Below, in pieces: positions 1-10,179 of a DNA stretch of 64,000 nucleotides. Numbering within the stretch: position 1 is the stretch's first letter; every line of letters begins with the position of its first letter. The notes under the pieces were generated by a model. That model had not been told where the DNA came from. It searched no databases and saw only the letters and a list, made by a program, of their open reading frames with translations. A program made the position numbers and the translations under genes. The DNA comes from Inonotus obliquus (lineage: Eukaryota; Basidiomycota; Agaricomycetes; Hymenochaetales; Hymenochaetaceae): NCBI GenBank assembly GCA_032164295.1, contig JAJHTX010000004.1, positions 1,612,001-1,676,000 of the forward strand, in the 5' to 3' direction.

Positions 1-1945
1 TTGAGTGTACGTCGTTATAGCGGTAGTCATCGAGGAGTTGTTGTATGCGGGCTTCAAGTACTTCGTCTCTGCGAATGGCGGGTTAAGGATGCGAGGTTTT
101 AAGATCTGCCGGCTAGCATGTTCGCGGTTGGCGGCCTTCGCTTGGGCCAGCTGAGCTAGTTTGGACAGCGTCGGCTTCTGCGCAACCGATGTTGGTTTAT
201 CAGATACAACAGGTTCATTCTCAGGCGCCGCACGTTGTCCCTCTTCTGTCACTAGTTCTGCCGTCACCTGTCCTGCCTTTGCCTTTGGTGTTGAAGAGGC
301 TTCTGACGGAATAGATTTGAGAGAAAGTACTTCGGTTTGAGCAGGGGTCGAAAGCGCGGGTGGTGGAGGTACTGGTAGCGCAAGGGGGGACGGATCTCTT
401 GCTAACGCTAACAGCTTCGACCTCTCCTTCTGTCGGTCGAACTTCGGTGATGCGTGCACCTCGTCTTTAGGCTCTGGAATAACGTTTGAAATTGAGGTAT
501 GAGAAGTGAGGGACCGAGGGCGAAGTGCTGGGTAAGTCGCTACCGTGTCTATAGTGTTGGTGCTGGTCGTAGTGACTGAGGATTCGCTAGGTGCCGCTTT
601 GGACCTCCGCGAGCTAGCCAACGAAGCGAGCTTAGACTTCTTGGGAGTAACTTGCTCCTGGGGGAGCGGGTCTTTCGATGTAGGCTGAGATGCACCCATA
701 TCAGACTGACTGCGTGTAGACCGCGGCGTTTTAGGAAGACTATGTTCGATGTTTGCTTGAGCAGGTTGACGAAGGGCAGAGAGTGTGCTGATGGATGAGG
801 ACGATTTGACCCCATGACCCCGGACCGTATGACCGGGTGCTTGGTAACCCCTCTGCTGTGGCGGTGCATGAATTGTTGAAGCAGAGCGGCTTGGTGAGGG
901 ACTGGGTGTCCTTATCTCTAGATGGCGGATGGCTGAGAGTGAGGGGGAAGGATGAATATCGTTCGGATCGACGACTCGTTCATTCTCTATAGGACAAAAC
1001 GCCAGTAAGTATTGAGAAGGGGATTTTAAGGGAAGTTCGAACTCGCCTATGACCTGTCCATAATCTTCAGACATAGTCTCTATCGTTCGCGCATCATTTT
1101 CCACGAAGGACGTCTGTCTGAGGCCAAACGTGCTTGCGGAGGGTTGCAGAACTTGTCCGTACGAGCTTGTCGTGGGTGTAGATGGCGGACGGCGATTGGC
1201 TAGGAGTTCCTGGCGGGAAGGCCAAGGTCCACTATGCTGGGACGCGGGAGTTCGCTCAGTCCTCTCAGTCCGTTCGGATATTGTAGAAAGCCGGCTGGTA
1301 AACGCAATGCCATCTGCCGGACCTGACCGAGAAAGCCACACGTTAGCGGAAGAATGTCAAAGGGCGTGGCGCAGCAACAGCAAGAAGATGACAAGCACCT
1401 TCACGTTCCCCGACACGATGCTCCGTGCAACCATGACAGACATTGCGTGATAGCGGCAAGGGGAAGAGGAAAACCGAAACAAGACGAGGGTCAATTGGAA
1501 TACGAGAGCTTACCTCTTCGCGCATCCGCAGCTTGTCTACGGTAAATCTCATCTGCGGCCAATTAGCGAAAGTAGATGCACCAGCAAAAGGTAACCGCAC
1601 CCAAGCTTCCATTAACATCAAAAAAGTTGTTGTATACAATCTCCTCTATCTCAGTATCGGGAAGGCCGGAGACGGATTCGTAGCCAACAACATCATAGAC
1701 TTTATCCAGTGCGTCGTGAAATCGTACTGAAATGATCAACTCGTCAGCAAAACGTCGATGGCCAGAGTCATAACGACGCACTCTCATCCTCCGAACTTAA
1801 TTCAAGGCCGTATTCCTCTTCTTCAGAGAATGCGCCGTCATCCAACTCCTCTATTGGCATAAGTGTCAGTGCAACCAATGCATGCACGTCTGTTGGAACG
1901 AGTACCATTGATGTTCATGTTTCTGACAGCACGGTGGCGCGACAT
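1..1945 (-). CDS. HBS1: HBS1-like translational GTPase, N-terminal part (cut by window edge)
   Basis: Hbs1 is an eRF3/EF-1alpha-like GTPase that pairs with Dom34/pelota to rescue stalled ribosomes in no-go decay. Only the N-terminal region is present; the GTPase domain lies beyond base 1. The start is ATG at 1945-1943 (MSRHRAVRNMNIN). An intron ends at an AG near 1853, and the next exon reads EELDDGAFSEEEEYG then LSSEDE. After another intron (ending near 1733) comes a helical segment with DALDKVYDVVGYES and EIEEIVYNNFFDVNGSLG. This is the pattern of the HBS1 N-terminal domain: an acidic Tyr-rich start, then a UBA-like fold with an 'FDV' core. The rest, down to base 1, is a Ser/Thr/Pro-rich linker containing repeated SKLAxLA-type motifs (SKLASLASSR, SKLAQLAQAK), as in fungal Hbs1. 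Exon borders between about 1000 and 1600 were not fully resolved. Confidence 0.82.
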
Positions 1946-2197
1946 GGTGGTATATGTACAAGGTCAGCGATTCGGTTACCTTCGATTGGAGGTTAGACGG
2001 TGAATATTGCTCCGTGACTGTCTAGTAGAGGACTGGGTGATGAGAACAAACTCAGTGCTACTTTAATAAAAAGTGGAAACTACATCACGTGAGGTCTCAT
2101 TACATTATCATGATAAATAAAAAAAGTCCTTAGGAAGCGCTCTGAGTTGGTCACTAACTTCAAGACAAATTCAAGACAACAAGAATCCACGCTCGCA
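1946..2197. promoter_or_regulatory. Shared divergent promoter of HBS1 and RIM1
   Basis: The HBS1 and RIM1 start codons face away from each other across 252 bases, so both promoters must lie here unless they extend into coding sequence. I see no convincing TATA box. A TTTAATAAAAAG-type AT-rich patch lies near 2061-2071, and CACGTG-like half sites (cacgtga near 2085) are present. The regulatory role is inferred from gene orientation only. Confidence 0.5.
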
Positions 2198-2902
2198 ATG
2201 TTTAGTTTTGCTCGTGCCGTACGCGTCAATGGCATATCCCAACGCGTATGCTTCTTTTCCCAAGAAAATGACACGGTCTGACGTTTAGCGGATAGTTTTT
2301 CTCTACTACTGCGCGTCGCTCGCACGACGTTGCCAAACTGACTCTCGTCGGTCGACTTGGAAAGGAGCCTGAGACAAAGTTCACAGCCTCCAACAAGGAA
2401 TATGTCACGTATGTATAATACACATTTACTTTTATTGTGTTATCTGGTTGATTTACACGGCTGTCTATTCAGCTATACTGTCGCAACTACGAATTACCCT
2501 CCGCCGCCTCCCAATCCCGATGGGTGTGAGTCTGCGATACATCCTCTTTATTCATGTCATGAAAGCTTATTGTTTGCTCCCGGAAGCCCGTCCCTCTGCT
2601 AGAACAAGCTGGCACAACATTTACTGCTTTTCGCCGGGTGCTTTTGACTACCTTCGTTCCCTGACGAAAGGGTCCCAAGTATATGTCGAAGCTAACTATG
2701 AACTGCGAGAGCCCGAAGCTGCCGCAGAGCCGGGCTCTCCCCAAGGGCAACGCCAGATCTTCCTTCGTCACGGTAAGCGGTCACTTGCTAAACAACGATG
2801 TCCATCTCTGATCGTTCTTTCAATGAAGAAATGCTTCGCTTGCTTGGAGGTCGAAGACAGCACTCAGAGGTGGAAGGCGAAGCGGAAGTTTCTGAACAGT
2901 AG
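2198..2902 (+). CDS. RIM1: Mitochondrial single-stranded DNA-binding protein (Rim1/mtSSB)
   Basis: This OB-fold protein coats single-stranded mitochondrial DNA during replication. The model has five exons: 2198-2245, 2296-2408, 2473-2523, 2603-2772 and 2829-2902. They sum to 408 nt, giving 135 residues with no internal stop. The N-terminus (MFSFARAVRVNG, then RFFSTTARRS) is Arg/Ser-rich without acidic residues, typical of a mitochondrial presequence. The SSB core follows: LTLVGRLGKEPE, YTVATTNYPPPPP, TSWHNIYCF and GSQVYVEANYELREP. It ends with an RHE-MLRLLGG segment and an acidic tail. The length fits fungal Rim1 proteins. It is divergently transcribed from HBS1. The intron borders, especially the acceptor at 2602, were chosen to keep phase and family alignment. 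Confidence 0.9.
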
Positions 2903-4537
2903 ATGCTCCCCCTTTTCTAATTATCTCTTAGTGAAACATTCGCTTAATTGTTTACATTGAATGTCTGCTGAATCGTATTCTTAATTTGATTATTTGTTGC
3001 TGATACCCCCAACAAAACGACACATAAACTAAGAACATGCAGACAAGCAACTCATTCTCCGTATTCTTCGGGCTCAAACGGAGACTGTGCTCGCATGCTG
3101 CGTGTTGGATAGGCTTCCGCCATAGCGTGATTTCCTACCCACTCCTGCAAAAGCAAAGTGCGAAAAAGCGAGAATGCGTAGTGAATACAGAGGTGGTACA
3201 ATTAACTGAATCAACAAAACTGGCTATCGTACCATGCTTCCTCGGCGACCGTTTGATGGCCCCAGTGAGGTGGACTGAGTCTCCGTCATATCTGGCTTGA
3301 AGTTGTATGTTTTGGCAAGATAGTCTCGAATTGAAGTGACGACCAGCTACAGCGGAATGATTAGAAACCATTGTAAAACGCCCAGTGATGACGGATACGT
3401 ACTCGGTGATCCTCATAGCTTGATCCACCGTAGGCTGCTACAACAGCTATAGGACAAACGAGACAATTCTATGCCCGCGATTGAGATATTATCTGTCCCA
3501 CGATGGGTTGGTGGAAAGTATCACCTGAAGCCATATCGGAAATGCTATAAAAACGTTCAGCTAGCCGTCAATGAGTGGTTACATCGGAACACGCACCACC
3601 CCCGTTTACTGAATAATCTCCTCTTATTCCAATGTCTTTAGGCGTTTTTCCTAGCACAATATAGGAGTAAGCATAACGAGGACGTAAAGTTTCAGCCCGA
3701 ATATGTACCCATTGCACCAATTCCCTTTTCAACATAATAACTTGAATGACCTGTACGCCGTACAACATTGATCATTCCTTCCACGCTCGCCCAAGAGTCA
3801 AGGCTAACATCTCCCAGAGAGCTCGCTGCACCAAGTTCGCCCACAGTACAAGAAAAAAGATCATGACCAGCAATGGTCTGAATCTTAACTACCAGCCCCC
3901 GTCCCTTTGCAACATGTCGCGAAGAACCACGAAAACGTTTTCGAATAGACAGACCAAGAGTAACAGCATCATTTGAAGAGAAACTGGGAAATCTATATGT
4001 CTGTGAAGCGTGATATTAATGAGGACGGGCAAGTAAATGATGGCGCATAATAGCAGACCGTTTCTTCGGACAACGTTTGTGCGGCCATCTCGGCTTCACT
4101 GGGGGAATTATGCTGAGAGTATAGTCCATTAAACATCATGCACTTCGCTATAGGGAAGAAAGCAGAACGGAGAAGAGGGGTAGGAGGGGAAGCAAGAGAA
4201 GGTGAGAGAGGGTTAGTCGAATGCGCACCTCATGCAGGACACGCGTTTGTCCATCGCGGAAGCCAAACAGAAACCTTCCGGCGTAGAATTTTGAGTCTAT
4301 CCAGGCGACCCAAACATTAACGACTGCGACGACACACGTCATGAGACTTCATTCTCCTGGACACCAGTTGCGAAGCAGAAACCAGACGTTGTGCTGGGTG
4401 TTTAATTCTAAGACCCTGCAGGTTCATTGACGCAACTACGGAACCAAACTCATCGGCACTGAATAGGAATCACCTGCTTCGGCACAGCTCTCACAACAAC
4501 CTTCATCTCAGGAAATCAGGTAGACACGGCACGGGTA
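2903..4537. other. 1.6-kb interval between RIM1 and PEX12 with no confident gene
   Basis: The interval holds the RIM1 3' region and the PEX12 upstream region. Several frames are open for 60-100 codons on both strands, for example minus-strand frames at 3135-3428, 3568-3768 and about 3690-3985. None could be joined into a model with recognisable family motifs. The minus-strand stretches contain plausible splice signals, so a small poorly conserved gene cannot be excluded. No RNA gene was seen. Confidence 0.4.
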
Positions 4538-5888
4538 ATGGAGTTTCTCAATGATATCGGCTCAGACCCTGCAAAACCTTCGCTTTTCGAGCTAGTTGCT
4601 CAGGAGCAGCTACGAGACCTACTTCAGCCGGCGATGAAATATGTATTGTCGGTGAGTTTATTATCTTTCCGTGGCCGAAAACTGTCTAACGAGACTTAGG
4701 TGTTCGCACAAAGATACCCTCGCTATCTCCTACGCATCGTAAATCGACATGAAGAGTTTTATGCATTGCTAATGTTCTTCGTCGAAAGGCATTACCTTCG
4801 AACCCATGGTTGGTTCACTGCTTGTCTCCTTGTTCACTTATTGATATACAAAAAGCTGCTTCATTCTCCGAAAATTTCTATGGATTGAAGCGTAGAAGAA
4901 AACCATTGTTTGAAACGAGCAGAGCTAGGGCTGCTGTGGGCACCTCGGCCAGGGAGGGAGAGATGAGAGACCAGGACATTCGACGATCTTTATTCTTTCT
5001 CGTGAGCATGTCGTCGCCGCGGTTAAAACATGGTCTTAATGATGCTACAGGTCGCTGTGCCCTATCTTCGTTCCAAATCTCAAGACTATTTTGAGGCCCT
5101 AGGTGGTGGTATTGATCCATCGATATTTGAAGACGACCCCAATCAGCAGACGAGGCTGCAGCAGGACAATGTGGTGAATCTATCCCATCAGTCTCATCGG
5201 GGCTTGCGCTGACTGCTATAGCCTTTCCGAGCACGTTTCAAGGAGATTTACAGGCGGTTGTATCCATACCTGAACGTGGCTTTCGAGACTTGGTTGATGT
5301 GTTATAATATCGCGTACCTATTTGAGCGTACACCCTATTATCGACCCTGGCTGTCCTGGATGAGTGTAGACCTAAGGCGTATAGGTCCAGAGGACCTGGT
5401 ATGTGATTATAGCTTATCTTGAATTGCACTAACGTGCAGTCCAGCGACCGACCCCGAAGAAGATCATAAAGGCTAACGCACTTGGTCCGAAACCGATTTT
5501 GACCATTGTTCGTCACCTCATCTTGCGTTTCCCGCGACTACTACTGGATTCCCTCAAGATCTTACTACCGACCGCGATATTCTTCATCAAATTTCTGGAA
5601 TGGTGGTATTCACCCTCATCCCCTGCACGAAGCGTCTCGACTGCACCCTCTGGGCCACGAATACCGCCTCCAAAACTACTTAAGCCTCACCCTCAGGGCA
5701 TTGTGGTGGATGCATCGAAGTATGGAGAGTGTCCAATATGTTTGGGCCCGATGGGGAATGCAACCGCTATTCCGTCTGGATATGTATTCTGCTACAGATG
5801 CATTCACCAGCATGTAGAGGAACATGGACATTGTCCAGTAACACTCATGCCTACAGCTGTATGGCAGCTAAGAAAGATTCTGATATAA
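4538..5888 (+). CDS. PEX12: Peroxin-12, RING-type subunit of the peroxisomal import ubiquitin ligase
   Basis: Pex12 is a peroxisomal membrane RING protein. With Pex2 and Pex10 it ubiquitinates the Pex5 receptor for recycling. The model has six exons: 4538-4651, 4700-4808, 4856-5001, 5051-5170, 5222-5398 and 5445-5888. Family hallmarks are [19 protein letters not shown] at the start, [43 protein letters not shown] and a hydrophobic stretch [17 protein letters not shown]. The C-terminal RING has CPIC, CYRC and CP motifs and lacks several zinc ligands, as is normal for Pex12, whose RING binds fewer zinc ions. The introns are 43-51 nt long with good branch sites (cactaac before 5444). It lies in tandem upstream of the PHO81-like gene, 225 bases away. 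Confidence 0.93.
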
Positions 5889-6113
5889 TGTTGTACATAA
5901 TTGAAACAAAACAAGTATGATTACAAATAAGGCTGCTAAGCGTGACTTTGGAAAGAGGGCGGGTCAACTATGGCAGATTGCACGTTCGTGCCAGAAGGCA
6001 ACGAGAGTTGACCAAACTCGCTATTAGGCACAGATGTCGTTAATTCCCCTCCTCTCTCTTCACCACTGACGCCTTATCCTCTGTAACCCGTTGCCGACAG
6101 TGCTCCGGGGGTA

Positions 6114-9100
6114 ATGAAGGTTTGTTCTCAGCTCCCACTACCATTGGCTCGTCTCGCCCTCACACACATATTCGTTGCAGTTCGGAAAGCAGATTCTTGC
6201 CCAGCAAATCCCGGGATGGTCTCAATACTATCTTGATTACAAGGGTTTAAAGAAAATTGTCTCGTCGCTCGTGTCCGGTCGTTCCGGCGCTCCATCTCTC
6301 GGTGTTGTTGAACATGAACCCGCGACGACGTCTCAGGCTTCGGAACTTGAGGATGGACAAGCTCTAGTTCTGCTATCTGCTTCGGGCAGGGATGAGGATA
6401 GGGGGCCTCTCTTCCATGCTCATAAGGCAGCCTTCTTCTTCAAGCTTGAACGTGAGTTGGAAAAGGTACTGTGTATGCCACTTCTTCATCCAGAGGTGCC
6501 GGCTAATGACTTCAATGCATAGATAAACTCATTCTATCTGCAGAAAGAGGCCGAGCTCAAGCTTAGGTTGGAAACTCTGTTGTCGAAAAGGCTGGCCGCT
6601 GCTACAAGATCGCTTCCCGCTGCTGGGGATGCTACACCGAAGGATCACGTTGAATGGAAGGCTGTTGAGGAAGGATTCCGGGTTCTGGAGCGGGATCTAA
6701 CGAAATTGCAGGTAGGCTAACTTCCCTCATCCCCATTTGGATTGCGTTATTGAGATTTTGCCAACAGCAATTCGTAGAGATTAACGCAACTGGCTTCCGA
6801 AAGATATTGAAGAAATGGGATAAGCGTTCAAAATCGACAACAAAGGAATTGTACCTTTCTCGTCAGGTCGATGTGCAGCCTGTGTTCAACCGAAAGCTCA
6901 TCGGGGAGCTGTCTGATGTGGTTGCGCAATGTTTATTGGATCTCACTGATCTGACAGTCGGCCTGAATAATGAGGGATCAATGGTTAATGATATGATGTT
7001 AAGCCATCAGATCGCCTTGGAACGTAGCTTGCACATGGGACCATTCCGTGATTTGGAGACAAGCCTGCAAAGTGCGGTCAAGGCAGGAGATGAACGGACC
7101 ATCCAGGAGCTTATTCAACAGTCGGACTCGCTGCTGTCTCAGCCGGGGAGCAAAGCTCATGTCAACCGTGTTCTCTGGAAGGTTATTATCGACGCACCTC
7201 TTGCTCTAGCGGACTTCATCCTATCATGTTCTCGCTTTGATTTCCACTTTATTGACGATATCAATGGTCGGACATGTCTACACGAGGCCGCCATTTCGGG
7301 TGAGGAACGTCTTGCTACAATGTGCATGGCCAAGGGACTTGAAGCGGATCGCGCAGACGTCTATGGTGATATTCTTCGAGTTCCTATCTATCAATGTACT
7401 GATTTATGCGATAGGAAGAACTGCACTCCATTACGCCGCAATGAACGGCCATGCGGCCATCTGTTCCAGGCTCATTTCTATTGGTCTACCCACATCATCC
7501 CTAGATCTGGACAATTGCACACCCCTAATGTACGCCGTGCTCAGAGGAAATACAGAATGTGTGGAGATTCTCATCGTCGAGGGTCACGCCGATCTTGGCC
7601 CTCCTGCAGTATCAAATGATCAGACCCCCTTAACTCTTGCATGCCGCGTTGGCAATGTCGAAGTGGTCCGATTGCTTCTACAGCACAACGCGAAAAACAT
7701 ACCCAATACGAATGGAGAATTTCCTATCCATCTTGCTGCACAGGAGGGACATGCTGAGCTGTGTCGATTGCTTCGAGACTACGAAGGCTGGGATGCTCCG
7801 GACAAGTACAATGAATGGACCCCTCTCTTTCATGCCGCCAGGCACGGGCATGAAAGTTGTGTGCGAGTTCTGCTCGAGCTTGGGAGTCGGGTAGACATTA
7901 CCGACGAAACCGGAAGACAAGCAATTTTTTATGCTGCGTGGTATGGCCATCCCTCGTGCGTTGGCCTACTTTTGGAAGCTAGTTTTAGGACGGCAGGGGC
8001 AATGTTAGGTGCAGATGTCTCCAAACCACTGCCTAAATCGGTAGAGCAAATCGGTTCAACAGACACGGACTTCGATATGATTCCGTCGTTGTCGCTTCCT
8101 CCGCCTATCATGCCGTATCGCGTCTACGGTCATAATTTTCTTGACAAGGCTTATCTGATTCACATCTCCATTGGGCATCCATTCTCTCAGATGTCGAGCA
8201 GTGAACCAGCCGTTCGATTATCACCGCGGGTTATGAAAGCTTCAACTACTCAATACCCACTTTCTTCCCCGCTTTTCAAACTTGTGGTGAACTGCCGGCC
8301 GGACGCAAATGCAGCTCCGTACAGCGTTTCTATTCCGCTGCGGGATGAACGCGACTTCTTCACATTCCAAACAGTAGATCTGGATGGTATCTCCCTGGAG
8401 TTCTCTATATGTCCCAATTTCGGAACCAAAACTATAGGCCGGACGATAGTTCTTTCTTCTATGTTGTCAAGCAATGCGGACGCCGCCTTCGTTCTCCCAA
8501 TACTAGACCATCATCTTCATATGATTGGAGAAGTAAGCATTTCAATCGGAGATTCTTGCGAGCTCATGATAGATTAAACCCCTAAGATACGCTTTGAAGC
8601 CAGGGTTATCACTCCTCTCAGAGGCATTACGCTGGAGGTTGGAGGTGCAGTCGAAACGTATTGGAAATCACTTGCGACGCCAGATGCAGCTCCGTCCCAA
8701 AAGGTGCAAAAACCACCATCAAGGATCGCACAGCCATTCAGGACGATTGGATCAGTTTATACGTCGCCCGCAACTCATTCTATCTCTGGCAACAACGGAC
8801 ATACAGTCATGTTTTCTTCGCTTCTTGGAGATTACGTCCACCTCACGATTCAAGTCACGCGCGATCTCCAACCTGTCGTATATAACAGATGGAAGCTCCC
8901 GGTATCCGACTTCGATCTAAGCGTATCCGATGTACCGTTGGACCAATTGAAACTTTTGGCTTCTCGAAATGGCGGAAGCGGTGCAACAAGCTTCTCAAGT
9001 TATAGAGCATCTTCTCCATCGCAATGGCATAAAGTTTTATCCTCCTCTCTACTGCCGTTGCAAGAGCTAATCAAAGTGAGTACTGAGTTTTCACGTTATT

Positions 9101-9868
9101 CGTGTATATCAGGGGGCGCCACGCGGTCGAAAACTGCTCTACTGATCCGACCTTCGTTTTAATACTAAAAGGATCTTCCTTCGTCCCTCGGCTTATACCT
9201 CGACCTCGCCTTCTCTTCCTGTACCTCGCGGGAGCGGCGTAAACTCGCTCCCAGGCATGTACTCGGCTTGAATGACTTTGTCGATTCGGTCCTCAAGGCC
9301 GTGTATAACTGCTTACCATTCCAGCCACGCAGGCGTATCGTATTCGGCTCCTTCGACCCAGATGTTTGTGCCGCCCTGAATTGGAAGCAACCCAATTGTA
9401 AACATCCTCTTCCTGTTGCTTGCGTTTCCTTTACGAGGTACTAACTTCGTACAAAGACCCTGTATTTTTAGCATCGGAGTGTGGTGTTCGACGTGCCCGT
9501 CCTTCGAGCCAGATCGGACTTGGCCTAGGCGATGTGGATGATCGCCGATTATCGAGCATCAGTGCGACAGTCGACTGGGCAAAGGCAAATAATCTCCTCG
9601 GTATCCTCCTAAATGCAGATCTCTTGGTGAGCACCACTCGTTACTGTTAGTTGTTCTCGTATGTTTATTATGTCATTCCATTCAGATAAAAGTACCTTCC
9701 CTTATTCAAGGGCTCAAGGATACAAGCATTTTGCTTGGTGTATATGGAGATCGTGATCAAACGGCATCGCTTAGGGATTCCCCGGATGCAGACTCCACTC
9801 TTGTCGACGCTTTCTTCCATGACGGAGTCGTATCTTTTCTTGATCACTCTACTCGAGGTCTAACATGA
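6114..9868 (+). CDS. PHO81: PHO81/NUC-2-type SPX-ankyrin-GDPD regulator of phosphate response
   Basis: Pho81 homologues inhibit the Pho80-Pho85 cyclin-CDK when phosphate is scarce and sense inositol pyrophosphates through the SPX domain. Nine exons (6114-6119, 6181-6465, 6523-6711, 6768-7365, 7415-8532, 8587-9075, 9172-9397, 9457-9626, 9686-9868) give 1,087 residues in frame. Residues 1 to about 210 are SPX (MKFGKQILAQQIPGW, YLDYKGLKKI, INATGFRKILKKWDK). Ankyrin repeats follow at about 350-610, with TALHYAAMNGH, TPLMYAVLRG, PIHLAAQEGH and TPLFHAARHGH. The C-terminal third resembles the GDPD fold of this family: FEARVITPLRGITLEVGG, DYVHLTIQVTRDLQPVVYN, then CAALNWKQPN, DWAKANNLLGILL and DGVVSFLDH near the end. 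The GDPD catalytic acidic and His positions appear replaced, as expected for a regulatory rather than enzymatic domain. The first coding exon is only six bases long. Confidence 0.93.
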
Positions 9869-10179
9869 AAAAAGGTGAGTGTGATGCATTGCCATTTCTT
9901 GTTGACCAGGGGTACAATACACAGTAAATATGATATTGCGCATGGAAACAGTGGGGTGTTCTTGATACAGAAGGAGGTGGTCTGATGTTGAGTCGTGTAG
10001 CGAAAGATCATGATCTAATGCAAAATAATTACAAAGCATTTTCGAAAGCCGAATGGAAAGCTGTTGAAGTCAAAGGATCCAAAGAGAGAAGTACGAAACA
10101 CTCTATTTTCACTCGCTTTGGTGTGCGAGAGACAGTCCACGGGAGAACGGCGTGTAATTGAACAGGGCCAGCCTCCTGT
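9869..10179. other. Convergent 3' interval between PHO81 and the ABC transporter
   Basis: This is 311 bases between two stop codons that face each other. Both 3' untranslated regions must end here. No gene, repeat or RNA structure was recognised. Confidence 0.5.

Noticed and set aside
9398..9460. Transposon or retroelement remnants
   Set aside because: No reverse transcriptase, transposase, long terminal repeats or terminal inverted repeats were recognised here or elsewhere in the window.
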